A stretch of DNA of 64,000 bases from Rhexocercosporidium sp. MPI-PUGE-AT-0058 (taxonomy: Eukaryota; Ascomycota; Leotiomycetes; Helotiales). The DNA is taken from positions 5,022,001-5,086,000 of the forward strand of contig JAGTJL010000001.1 in assembly GCA_020746875.1 (NCBI GenBank). The letters are read 5' to 3'. Within the stretch, counting starts at the first letter, position 1, and each line of letters starts with the position of its first letter. A program made the translations under genes and the position numbers. Below the pieces are notes generated by a model that did not search any database, was not told the DNA's origin, and saw nothing but the letters and a program-made list of their open reading frames with translations. Positions 23,851-35,129 of the stretch are shown here, piece by piece.

Positions 23851-25109
23851 ATGACAGTACTCCTCTCTTTTAGGCGAGTGTGTGTTGGGTCTCCTACCCT
23901 CCACCTCATCAGACTGCAACACCAACGGCGTTACCAAAGTTCGCAAGCTTCTGCAGCAATTCGGCAGCAGAGGGTACAGAGTCACAGGGATAGCACAGAA
24001 GAAGCGATCGATTTGCTGCAAAGCAAAGAAATTGAGTGGAGCAACCCGGGACTTGCACAGTATGACTTTCGAAGTAAGCACTTGAAGAATCTCGAGTGAG
24101 TGGTATTTCTAACAAGTTATAAGGTGATGTTGTCACCAGACCAACTGTGGCGATGCTTCTTGCCATTATGAAAACAACACTCCAAGATGATGTGTACGGG
24201 GAAGACACAACCACCACATCCTTGGAGAACCATGTTGCGAAGCTTGCTGGCCATGAAGCAGGGTTGTTTGTTTTGTCAGGAACAATGGCAAACCAACTAG
24301 CCCTGAAAACGCACATGACCCAGGTCCCTGACGGAATTTTGTGTGATGCTCGGTCGCATATTCTTCATTGGGAAGCTGGGGGTCTAGCAAATACTGGAGC
24401 AATGGTTCAGAGCATCCGACCCACCAATGGAGAGTATCTCACCTTAGAAGATATCACAGAAAGAGCCATACTGAGTGATGATGTTCACAAATGCCCCACC
24501 ACGGTAATTAGTCTCGAGAATACCATATCAGGCTTGATTCATCCATTGGCTGAGACCAAGAGGATACATTCGTGGGCAAACCAGAATGGACTCAAGCTTC
24601 ATCTTGACGGGGCTAGAGTTTGGGAGGCTATTGCTGCTGGTGCTGGGACCCTGAGAAACTACGGAGAATGCTTTGACAGCCTCTCTGTAGACTTCTCCAA
24701 GGGACTAGGAGCTCCAATGGGCGCCATGATCCTCGGAAACCAGAAGTTCATCACCAGGGCGAGGAGAATACGAAAAGGGATGGGCGGTGGAATGAGACAA
24801 TCTGGAGTGTTGAGTGCAGCAGCTTGGGTTGCTCTTGACAACATCGATAATCTACCAGATGTCCATCGACTTGCCAAGACGGTTGCAGACATGTGGGTTC
24901 GCAAAGGAGGAAGACTGCGCCGCAGAACAGAGACCAATCTAGTTTGGATTGACTTGAAGGATGAAGAGGCATTTCGAAGTTTAGGGCGTAAATATGGGAT
25001 TCAGGTGGATGGCTGTCGCATAGTACTGCATTATCAAATAAGCCCTGACAGTATTCGTCGACTGGGTCAAGTGTTTGATGCGGTTCTAGGTTTAAGTCAA
25101 GTAGACTGA
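23851..25109 (+). CDS. Low-specificity L-threonine aldolase (PLP-dependent)
   Basis: Two exons, 23851-24073 and 24124-25109, giving 402 residues. The splice restores the family opening DFRSDVVTRPTVAM. Core features are DDVYGEDTTTTSLE, GLFVLSGTMANQLAL, the cofactor region HILHWEAGGLA, LHLDGARVWEA with the pyridine-binding Asp, and FSKGLGAPMG with the Schiff-base lysine at about residue 267. Family members cleave threonine, allo-threonine and other beta-hydroxy-alpha-amino acids to glycine and an aldehyde. Residues 1-45 are rich in Arg, Gln and Ser with no acidic residue (SFRRV, RLQHQRRYQ), a possible mitochondrial presequence not needed in the cytosolic yeast enzyme. The gene is divergent from the DHA1 carrier. 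No break is seen. Confidence 0.93.
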
Positions 25110-25758
25110 ATCATCTAGAAGTCCAGGAGCTTGAAGTTTAACATTTGTTGAGACATGTAGCATATGGCATTCGCTCTTGAAGTAAAACCTGTATGCGATG
25201 GCTCCCATTTTTCCAAGGCAAAGTGTGCTGTGCCACAAAGCTACGGCACGCTAGAAAAATCACCTTTTGTAGGACGATGGACTCGAAGTCAACCATGAGT
25301 AGCAGTCGAGTAAGTGCTTGCCAATCTCAAAATTTATCCTTTCGCACAATTAGATTCTAATTTTCTCTGTCCCATACCTAACCGTCAACGTTACCGGAAG
25401 AAATGGGCTGCCAACAATGCTCATACCAGCATAGATCGTACAAATCCTTTTTATATTCGGCCAAACGTGTGCAAGAACGGATCAATTCCTTGTTCGGATC
25501 TTCAGTCTAGAGGCTCTTACCAATATCCGAATGTTTTCAACGATACAAAAAAACATAATTATTACACAGATAAATAGCAAGTCCCACAAAAAACTAATTC
25601 GCACGCCTGACCCCGGCCCAGCATGGCATATCTTACCACCATTATGGAGATAAGCGATTCCATCTAGAGTTGCCTTTCTACGTGCATCATTATAGTGGTG
25701 TCCTCGGCGTCCAGTTGCGCTAAGACCTCTTACACTGCACCAAAGTGGTCGGCGGGGA
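25110..25758. other. Intergenic, no supported gene
   Basis: About 650 bp. An 11-codon frame at about 25278-25310 is followed by a good donor (GTAAGT), but the spliced product would be only some 37 residues, so I do not call it. Confidence 0.4.
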
Positions 25759-25953
25759 TCATATTGATAGAGTTGGTGATATGAAGTAGAGCAATGGTGT
25801 GATCCTCAGAGATTCCCTGCTCGGAGTGAGAGCAGTTTCGGAGGAGGGCAAGGCGGAGACAACATCGGTTGTGAGAAGAATAATGGCAACTGCAAGAAGA
25901 AGCGCATTGTTGACGGAGGACTCGAAGACCTTCATTGTCCAACCAATGACCAT
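25759..25953 (-). CDS. Possible small secreted protein, 64 residues
   Basis: A single short frame with no recognised family. From the second Met (25935) it starts MKVFESSVNNALLLAVAI and continues with a hydrophobic run and ALPSSETALTP, which looks like a signal peptide with cleavage near VSALP. Upstream is a good promoter layout: TATAAAATA at 26044-26052 and a pyrimidine/A-rich leader ending ATCAAACA just before the ATG. An overlapping +1 frame (25730-25942) is also open and ends with the plausible sequence EDHTIALLHITNSINMIPADHF, so a missed splice or frame change is possible. Coding status is unproven. Confidence 0.35.
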   Translation of the reverse strand: MVIGWTMKVFESSVNNALLLAVAIILLTTDVVSALPSSETALTPSRESLRITPLLYFISPTLSI

Positions 25954-26043
25954 TGTTTGATGATTGAAGGTATTTGGAGATGATTCAATGGAAGAGGATG
26001 TGCTGCATGATCTAAAGAAAGTTGACAGAATAAGTCGAATGGA

Positions 26044-26052
26044 TATTTTATA
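26044..26052 (-). promoter_or_regulatory. TATA box upstream of the small secreted ORF
   Basis: TATAAAATA on the minus strand about 90 bases before the ATG at 25953. It is the main reason the short downstream frame is listed. Confidence 0.4.
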
Positions 26053-27543
26053 GTCAAAGAGCTATGCTTGATCAAGAAAAGCCATTGCAGGCACTCGGCC
26101 ATAAATGGAAATCATTTCCATAGCACAAGTTAAACTGTCACAGGTGAAATTGTTGATCTTCTTTCACTCTTAGTTTGGTGAAAGCAATCACAAAGCCATA
26201 GAAACCTTTGATTTATATTAGGTGATATATCTTCATTCTTAACTGAACAAGAATAGAGGAATAGAGGAATAGGGAAAAGGCTATCAGCGCGGGACAATAA
26301 GTGCTTGAATAGGTCTCATGTGAGGCCGAGCCTTGTCAAATAGGGCGCCCTGGTGAAATTGAGCCTCTGAGCATATAGTAAACAACTTTGTCGTTCCCCC
26401 TAAGTGATCAACATCAATACCATGTCGCCAACTAATTATTGCTGCGGTAGAAGATAAAGTACTGCAGATACAGAATTCCAGCAGCAAACTATAGAAAACA
26501 GCCTCGGTGGGATTGACTCCATCTATCTCTAGCCTCGCATATCTGCTCTTTAGCGAAGAACAATAAGAACGTACTACAGATTAGGTCGTCACCTATACAC
26601 CCACCGGAATGTGAGAATAACGACATGTGCTTGATATAGCACATTGCAGTTAGTTCACAAGTACTGCCTGGATACCCAAAAAATATTCTAGCAATTGCAT
26701 TCATATGCTGGCTATTCTGAAGATTTGCACTGCCACGCAGTCTTCTACTGTAAGTCCTGTCGCTCCCACCGTTCCTGTCCGACCAAACTGTGGATCTAGG
26801 GTAGTGATGGCTGAAGGAAGAAGTTCGTCAAGTGATCTCCGCTGCAACTGAGCAACATAGAATCTTCTAATTATCTGATTATTGATTCCACGAAAACTTA
26901 AACAGATGCCAGTTCAAAAGGCTCAATAGTAAATCTTGTGGACTTGTATGGTGGGTGGGTGAAATTGGCAAGAGTTGCCCCAATTCAGCTGTCACTCACT
27001 CTGTCGAGGGAGGCGGGGTTTGGCTGCTGCAGGGCCAGCGTCTTCCAGCGCATACTCTAAATGCACCAACTTGAAAGTCGTTTTGAGTAGAACTTTCGGT
27101 ATTTCTAAGCATCGTGCGTACAGTACATACAAGGCAAAGAGAAACAAACCTGGATATACGCATCGAGAGATTAATAACAGGGACTCAAGCAATTCGAACT
27201 CGATGTGCAACCCCCACGGGGAAACGCCCTGCAAGCCGGAAATAGTTGTGATCCCCACCCCCGCTTAGATACGGAAGAGGATGCATGCATGAAGTTGGTG
27301 AAGGGAGAGGATGGGATAGGACGGCTGGATAGGATGGCATTTCCTTGGAACAGCAACATCTCGGTCGGAGGTCTTAGCTATGCAACGTCATTGCTCCAAG
27401 CTCCTGCTGTGCTGTGTAACTTATCATCTGAACAACCTACCCCTCCCCTCTTCATTCCTTTTGCTATTACTCCTCTAACAACACCATACTAAACCGCCAC
27501 AAGACTACTCATATCCTCGAAGTAACCAGTCCGAACCGCAGAC
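26053..27543. other. Long intergenic region, no supported gene
   Basis: About 1.5 kb. Short frames on both strands carry no motif. The last 120 bases are a C/T- and A/C-rich leader (CCCCTCCCCTCTTCATTCC) before the PLDc_N gene. Confidence 0.45.
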
Positions 27544-27920
27544 ATGTTCAACAGCATCCTCACCCTCCTCATCCAGTTCTCCCTCCTCTCGCTTGTCATG
27601 GCAGAAGAGACATTCTCCGCAACCACCCACGGCAACGCCTGGAAATACGGCAGTGGAGGCGGCATAGTCGGACTCATTGTTCTTGTTCTTGACATTATTG
27701 CTTTCCGTAAGTATCAGATCAAAAGCCTCTGCTTAAATTAGCTATAAAATATGCATGCACTAACATTCTCGCAGTCGAGATCCTCAAGTCTAGTCGCCCA
27801 CCGTTGAACAAGCTTCTCTGGTGCCTCCTCGTCTTCCTCTTCCCGATTGTTGGCCTCATTATCTACTTCTTCTTTGGACGCAGTGCTTCTAGCAGCGGGT
27901 CTTACGAGCCTATTGTCTAA
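27544..27920 (+). CDS. Small membrane protein with PLDc_N domain
   Basis: Two exons, 27544-27706 and 27775-27920, giving 102 residues. Residues 1-20 are a signal-like leader (SILTLLIQFSLLSLVMA). A Gly-rich turn follows, then membrane helix GIVGLIVLVLDIIAF. After the splice comes LEILKSSRPPLNKLLWCLLV and a second helix ending IIYFFFGR. This is the PLDc_N domain (phospholipase D nuclease N-terminal), a two-helix membrane module also found alone in small fungal and bacterial proteins. There is no phospholipase catalytic part, so no enzyme activity is claimed. The short tail SSGSYEPIV is polar. It is convergent with the Zn2Cys6 gene. Confidence 0.85.
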
Positions 27921-28369
27921 AAAATCGTGGTGATAAGTGGGTGGAAAGGTCACGGATGTCCAAGATCGGACTGAAGTGGAGATACAGACATGGGAATAGG
28001 ATGGCAGAGCAGTGGACAATGGACAGGCAAGGGCGAGGGCGAGGGAGGAACGAGAAGCTGATAGTACGAGGGCAGTTGGAGACTGTGTGCTGGGCACACC
28101 ATGAGATTAACGACTTGGTGACTTAGGATTCGATTGTCGTGCAGGATATTTTCATTTTGGGAAAGGAGTTTCATCTTCAAATTGCAGCACGATTATCATT
28201 TCCCAGGACGGAATGCGACACTTACAAACTGTCCTTATGACGATTAAATCCAAATCAACAATTGATATCCCCACTTTGCGCAACAAGCCTCATAGAAACT
28301 GTGTCGTAATTGCATTTACACCCAAGGTATCCTCACCACCCTCTTGGACACCATGCCACATCCATCCAA
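27921..28369. other. Convergent intergenic region
   Basis: About 450 bp between convergent 3' ends; no gene or repeat recognised. Confidence 0.4.
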
Positions 28370-30945
28370 TCATTGGGGTAATCCCCCAAACCCGTTCCCA
28401 AAATCCATGAACAAATCCTGAAAGTCAAACGGAATCCAACAGAACGTCAACCCTGGGAAATTCCACTCAAGAATGAATTCCTTGGGAACATAATTCTGGA
28501 AATCCATCTCGGCATCCACGACCTCATTACTCTGCCCAACCCCACTTGGTGCAACATCGCCATTTAAAGCCTTCTCGCATTTCTCCACACTCAGGCGCAG
28601 GATACGGAAATAGATGTTGCTTGACCCGCGCACCTTTGAGAGATGTGAGAGCAGGGTTTTGGCGTCAGAGATGAGAGCTGACATGTCTGTTGACGAGGGA
28701 AGGAGACGGGCGAGCTTGAGGAGGAGGAGGACGGAGAATGCGCATTTTGCTGTTGCATGCACGTCAGTCTTGTCGTCAAATTTGAAGGAGGTTCCATACC
28801 CCAGACAAAGTCCATCCCGAATTGAAAGGTCACAATGTATAGCTCCGGATTCGAAAGGATGATGGACAGATGTCTCTGTGCACTGATTTTGGCCTGGTGA
28901 ATGAGATTTTGCTGGGAATCGGACATGATGCTGCCTTTTGTCAGCCCAAGCTCTGCCCGTCTCATGTATTTATACTTACGCAACGTTCTCGATTCCCATT
29001 CCTTGTAGCCCTTGACAGAGCATGGTCATCTCGGACCAGTCTCTTTGGATCTTCAAATTGATTTCTAAAGTTGCTTTGTCTTCTTCCTTGTTAATGTTCG
29101 ATTCTGTTTAGGGAAATGTCAGTATCCTTCCCAGGAATAGATGACCCAGGGCGGAATCGAGAGAAAAATCGTACCAACGAGATTCGTCCAGTCACTGTTA
29201 AGATCGATCAGCTTCTGAAAAGTGATGATGTGTGGTGGGGAAGGTACCTGAGCCAAACACTCAAATCGACTCTAGTCTCTTGCACAATTTCACTCATCTC
29301 TTCATCGCTCAGTGAGTTCCCTTGCCCTGGCTTAGGAGAGAGCCGTTCCTGTGCTAGTGCTATGCTAGGTTAACTAAGTTCCGGAATATGGACACTTCAC
29401 GTACCTCGGATAGCATTTAACTTTCGCCGGTCAGCATTTCAAAATCCGAACAGAACATGAAGACGCACCTCAACCTGAGCCAAGAGCCTAAAGTCCAACA
29501 CATTCCTACTGGGATGCCCAAGTAAAACTCGACATCGTCGCATGCCATCAACGGCTTTTATACCTGGCCTTTTTCCGCAATCTAGACTCAATCTGCCACA
29601 TGTGAGTGAGCATTTCGAGAAAGTTTAAGGTCAGAAGAACTCACATATGCTCCAAAACAAAGGTCCCAAACCACACTCTAGCTTCACGCATCAATATCGA
29701 CTCCTCTTCTCTGTTACTCGTACCCGCCTGCAAGATCAGAGTTGACAATCTGTTGAACGCTGTCGGTAAATCGAGATCTAGGGCTATCCGAGTAGCCATG
29801 CTCGTCAACAGCCAGCCTTTCTCGGAGTAACACGCATTGACGAGTAAAGCCTGAATGGTCTCGATTGATTTGGAGACGGTTCCCAACATCACCTCGCAAA
29901 TTGGTGATTTGGTTGCATTGGAGAGGATTTGGTATTGGTCGGATCCCGGACCTGCACTGTCAACTCTGAAGACTTTTTTGCCCAGGTCCGAACCTACCAT
30001 GTTCAGCACGACAGCCTACTGCACAGATGACATCGAACAGCATGGCACTTCTCTGCCTGACGCTTTCGAATGTATCGTATGCGGGATCGAAGACGGGGAC
30101 GTATTTGTCCTGTCCATCTGTCAGTTGCATTCACCCGCTCAGATGTATCTGAACTCACACATCCCTGGAAGAACGTCTGGAAATACATAAATGCATCGGC
30201 CATGCTGATCAATCCCTTGGTGACAACATCGGCAGTAGGTTCAACACTTAGTTCGAAGTCCCTCCTTTTTCGCTTTAGGTTTAGGTTCGATAACCCCCCA
30301 GCGAATCCGCTTCCAGCAGTTTGACCTTGAAGTGGATTCTGAACATATCGAGGTCCGTGAAGGACTGGCATATGACTTGAAGAGCCCATTGAAGCAGGAC
30401 TTGTATCGTTCCCGAAGTACGGCTGAGCTTGATTATGTGGAGAAGGAGGTGACATTGATATGCCGTTCTGAATGGACTGTTGCTGTTGCAATTGGAGTAA
30501 AGTGACAGCCGTCGATGTGTCCGGACCTGGGTTCCGAAGCGCCGCCAGCTCTTCTTCCAGTCGAGCGAGTTTCCTACGACGAAATGTTCAGCATCGGCGA
30601 AGTCATCCATCTCACGATTTACTGAAGACTTACTCGGCCAGGGCATCATCAGCCGTCTTCACATAGTCGCACCACGCGTTGGCTTTCCTACATCTCGTAC
30701 ATGGCTTCCCTCCATCACATCTCAACTATTGCTCCACCAAGTCAGAATGCTTCAATTGACACGGATCCTTCGGTCCCTGGTGATCTACCTTTGAAGTTCT
30801 ACACGCAGTGCAGGCTTTCTAGACTCATATAATTTGTCAGTACAAGGATTCGGGAACACACTTGTTTTCAGTCTCGAGGAAGAGGGGAACCAACAAGGAT
30901 ACGCCGCTTTTTGGCATTCGGCTCTGCTCCCCCTTCTGTGTCCAT
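28370..30945 (-). CDS. Zn2Cys6 fungal transcription factor (13 exons)
   Basis: Minus-strand exons: 30945-30895, 30818-30789, 30725-30634, 30573-30159, 30109-29998, 29951-29645, 29592-29469, 29420-29405, 29353-29248, 29194-29175, 29103-28980, 28930-28800, 28749-28370; 635 residues. The binuclear zinc cluster is split over exons 2 and 3: cysteines at 20, 23, 30, 36, 39 and 46, spacing C-x2-C-x6-C-x5-C-x2-C-x6-C. A short coiled linker follows (LARLEEELAAL), then a Gln run and a nuclear-type basic patch (LKRKRRDFEL). The middle domain reads GCDKYVPVFDP, then SVRQRS and CAVGCRAEHG; later come KRPGIKAVDGMRRCRVLLGH and MDFVWAKCAFSVLLLLKLARL, all family blocks. It presumably binds CGG-type sites; the regulon is unknown. 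Several small exons (16, 20 and 30 bases) rest on frame and family fit, so single boundaries may be off. Confidence 0.88.
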
Positions 30946-31559
30946 TTTGACGCGGCACTCCAATCGGAAAGTATATCCTCATGTTCTCCAGAGATGTACA
31001 GGAAAAGGCATGGGTTGTAGGTCGGGAAGAACATCCATCACGCGAAATGTCAGCTGCCACAGCAAAGCAAAGCAAAGGCCGTCAGAAAGCGGGGTGTGGG
31101 GAAGGAGGATGAGGAGTGTGGGGTTTGGCCAAGCTATCAGTCGGGAAATGGAACGGAACAGGAATAGGAATAGAATAACAACCGAGTTGTTTAGAACCAG
31201 ACCAAACCACCTTACCGACCTAGAGAAATGAAGGAAGTAAACATCTGGACCGTGGAAGGCAATGAATGATACAGCTCAGCTATCGTGCCATTACGCGTTC
31301 ATCATGATACAATACAGCAAGCGAAGATGCCGAAATCCTTTTGTACAATTATTATTCCTCTCCACCTGCCCAAACAAAGGAGTCGGGTAGGCGCCCGTGA
31401 CGGACTTCTAAACTACAGCTTCTTTCATCTTCATCGTATCAAAGATAAGATGGCATCCCTCCTAACCCCAGCAATGCAGAGCTGCACAAACCATCCCATG
31501 CCATGCGAATATCGTCTCGAAAATACAACAGAGAAAAGGAGTCGGGTATTTCTTTCCAC
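30946..31559. other. Intergenic between Zn2Cys6 gene and striatin
   Basis: About 610 bp: promoter of the transcription factor and 3' flank of the striatin gene. The plus-strand frames here overlap the 3' end of striatin and are shadows. Confidence 0.45.
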
Positions 31560-34193
31560 TCATCTCGCAAAAACCTTGACAACACCATCGCCGCCAGCAC
31601 TAACCACCCATCTTCCATCCTTGCTCCAGCAAACAGAACAAACACCTTCTCCGCGCATGAGTCGATGGCTGGTGATTTCCTGGATGCAGCTCCTCTTCTC
31701 CAAACTCCAAAATCTCAGGCTTGCATCGTGCCCAGCGGATACCAACTCTCGGCCATCAGGAGACAGCGACAGAGAGGATATAGCGGCGGGGTGTGCTAAC
31801 ATGTTATATGTGCATTGACCTTTGAGACTATCAGAACGGGTGTCATCGACAGAAGGAGAACAGGGCCGCTTACCGCTGTTTGCGTCGTAAAACCTGATGA
31901 ACCGATCCTCATGACCGGAAATGATGGTTCCTTCAACTCCGCCACTTGACCCTGTAGCTCCTCCAACAACCCCTTCATCTTCTGACAAACCACGGCTGGA
32001 ATCGAAAGTCAAAGAGCTTTCAAGTCCGTTGGTTGTTGCAACGATTGCGTTCACACCAGTGGCCGTACTATCATCGTAGGTCTCGAGGCTAGCCATAGCA
32101 GCAACCTCCTCTCCAGTACGGGTATCGAAGACAAGAACCGCTGCATCGGCATACGAAACGGCAAATGTGTCTCCAGATGTGCTAAGCGGAGTGATGCATG
32201 TTGGCGAAGCTTTGCTGTTTGCTCGAGAGATGGAATGAATCAAAGTGTAGTGGAATGGCGAGTTAGAAGCAACGCTCGGCTGAGGCGAAGATGGGAAGGC
32301 GGACCCAGAAGACATGGAATTGCCTCGGACCCGACCCCCTCTTCGCCCACTCGAACCAGTCTGACCGGAAGGTGATATCAATTGGGGGGGCGCACTGACA
32401 GACCAGACTTTCACTGTCCCATCAGCACTGCCTGACGCCAGAAGTATGCGATCAGGGCCTCCGAATGAATTGGTGGGTCCAAAAACAGCGCCGGTGGTCC
32501 CTGGTAACACACAAACTGTCCAAACGGCATCGGTATGGCCGTCCAGAGTCGCCTTTGGGTCCACGCGTCCACGTTCCCATACTCGTACTGTAGCGTCTTG
32601 TCCACCAGAGAATATCCATCCATCACCTTGCGCTCTTCCACCACTCGAGAAGTTCTGGGATGGTGACCAAGCAGTAAGGCTCATTACTGTGCCCGTGTGA
32701 CCTCGGTGCGTGAAGTAGCTTTGAATGTCGAGGTCGTTTGCGGTGTGGTGCATACCTCCCTGGTTCTCGTATCGAGCAGGTATGATCCATCGCTTTATTG
32801 TTCCATCGTCGCCTGCGGTGCATATCTCTGGCTCTCCTGGACTTCCGCCTCCAGTGAAAATCACCGATCGAACCGCATCCAGATGTCCCCTCAAGCCAAA
32901 TCGAACCTTGAAGCTGCCCCCATCTACCTTCTGCGATGGATTCAGGGAAAGCTCGTGCTCTGCACTCTTGCGCCTGGACATGGATCCCTTTCTTCGGTGT
33001 GATCCTGGTCCTCGATTTGGAGACTTTGGCTCCTGTGCAATTGGAAACAAATCGGTATCCGGACGTTGAGGCGATGGCTTCGGCTCCGGTTCTGGGAACT
33101 GTGCTGCCTCATTGAAATCCCATCCATCTGCTTCCGTTGGCGGCTCTTTCTCGACCTCCTCGACATTAATCTCCCTTCCGTATGAATCGAAGCTGTGGTT
33201 GACCTTGGTGACTGGTTCCTCTGCAGTCTGTTCTGGTAGCTGGAAAGTAGATGACCATTCTTGAGAAGTGGCAGTAGGTAATGGCTGTTGATCTGCCAGG
33301 GAACGAGAAACTGGGATATCTTGGCTTCTGATCGGGAGATTCGAGATTGGAACAGGAGGAGGGTGATGGTTGGGGGTTGGCGACGGCCTGGATAGACTGG
33401 ACTCTCGCATATTCTTCTGCCGTGCCTGCTGCTGATATATCTCCTCCAAGCTTTGCTGGGTTTGACCTGGACCATACGAGGGTTGGAGGAGGATTTCTTC
33501 GGGGGGTGGAGGTTCTCGAGGTGGTAAAGGATTCGATGGCGAGACCATGAGGTAGGTAAGCTCTCCTTGTGTCTTGTCCATGAAAACTTTTAAACTACCG
33601 CGATCTGGATCCTCATCCGCCTTCTCTCCCTCCCCTCCGGTGTCAAGGAACGAATTGTGAGGTTTGTTTTGCGCAGCTGGAGAAAATTAATAAGTGACAT
33701 ATCGATTATCGAGAAAGCAGAAATACTTACGACGTTCTTTCTTTACGGCAAGATTCTCCGTCTCCTTGCGGTCGCGAGAGTCTTTGACATGCACGTCGCT
33801 ACCAGCTTTGAGAGCTTTGACTTGGGCATCCCGATCTTTCAATGCCTTCTCCAGCATATTGATATACTTCTTTAAGCTCTTGTTACTGGCATCGCTCTTC
33901 CGTGTGCTGCCCTCCAGCCTTGCGATTCGTCCTTTCATCTCCTGCCTCTCGATCTCCCAGCCATTGCGATCTCTTTCGTGTCTATGCCATTCGGTTTGGA
34001 GGAAGCGCATGACACCTGTTTAGAGCCCCAGTCAGCAGCTACTCCATGTTCTACATCTGCAGACCATTTTATACGTACCCTGCAGCGTGTACTCTGTTCC
34101 CTGCGGCTGGTTCACCTGCTGAGAGCCATCACCAACTCCATTTCCGCCTCCATTAGAGCCCGCCCCCATCCCTGAGAGGGACTGCCAAGCCAT
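31560..34193 (-). CDS. pro11: Striatin homologue (STRIPAK scaffold, WD40)
   Basis: Four exons on the minus strand: 34193-34079, 34015-33731, 33676-31874, 31819-31560, giving 820 residues. The N-terminus is Gly/Asn-rich, followed by the striatin block [20 protein letters not shown] and a coiled coil with [11 protein letters not shown] and [18 protein letters not shown]. The middle is Pro/Ser-rich and disordered. The C-terminal half is a WD40 propeller, for example [52 protein letters not shown] and [14 protein letters not shown]. The last intron (54 bp) has no stop, so unspliced translation reads through it. Striatin scaffolds PP2A and kinases in the STRIPAK complex; in Sordaria (PRO11) and Fusarium (FSR1) it is needed for fruiting-body development, hyphal fusion and virulence. 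This is surely the single-copy orthologue. Confidence 0.95.
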
Positions 34194-35129
34194 GATAGCC
34201 TTCCCACGCAGGAAATAATGGCAGAAAGCCCCTTATTACGGTGATCCTATCGCGCAAGCTCACGCTCTGTCGGCGCTGCTGTCGTTGATGCTCGCGGGCA
34301 TCTGTTGTCGTCGGCGCAAGCTGGCCCCCTGAGCTGGTTGGATTTGTTGGCTGGCTCTCAATTGGTCATTGCAACAGGGCGTCTGGCGGCTGAAGATTTC
34401 GGATCGAGGGGCTAGGCAGCTTGAGCAATGATTTGCAGCGCCGGGGCAGAGTTGTGATGGTAAGAATCGCGGTTTCTGGTCACTGGCAGTTCAGTGATGA
34501 TCATCGCGTCAAGTCTACGAATTGTCCCCGTCCTGTCAGGTTCCCCGTTAGGCCTGCACCAGGGCAGTGAGCTGTTGATGCCTGAGCGCCGTAAGGCTCA
34601 AAATTGGCTGCTTTACCAACATCTGGTGCCGCTTCAAGGACCAGAATCTCACAGCTCCAGCTCCTATCTACAGGACGTCACTTTGTGCTCGTGAGCAGCA
34701 ACATTCTTATGTCGTAGTTTGTGGGTTTGACCGTGGAAAGACGTATAGCAAGGAAGCGGATATACTCCGCTGTAAGTCAATCTTCAATTATGTCCCAAAG
34801 CTCCATTCACATATCCTTACCAGCTTGCCTTCCTGCCCACGTCTAACTGTGTCCTGATATCGCAACTTGCTAGCTGCTAGAGAAAATTGACTTGTAGTGG
34901 AATGAGATTAAGGTGGGAAATATGCACTTGTGTCGAAGCTGAGTTCCATTTGGGCGTCGCAGATCCTCTATATTGAACTGCACGACAACTCTACAAATAC
35001 ATTCGTTTTGGAGTTGTCAAAAATCCCCGCTTCCATCCTAAAACCGGAATCCTATTGCCGTCCCAGACTTACAGTCACAAGCCCCATCTATCCACCATTA
35101 GGGAAAAGAGGATATCGATACATATACAT
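34194..35129. other. Intergenic, striatin promoter region
   Basis: About 940 bp between striatin and Pho88 (same direction). No gene is supported; the small plus-strand frame at 34494-34694 has no motif. Confidence 0.45.

Noticed and set aside
12388..25109. Classical secondary-metabolite cluster
   Set aside because: No polyketide, peptide or terpene synthase and no tailoring P450 is present among the carriers and enzymes.
25278..25440. Possible mini-gene with strong donor GTAAGT after 11 codons
   Set aside because: The spliced product would be only about 37 residues with no recognisable feature.
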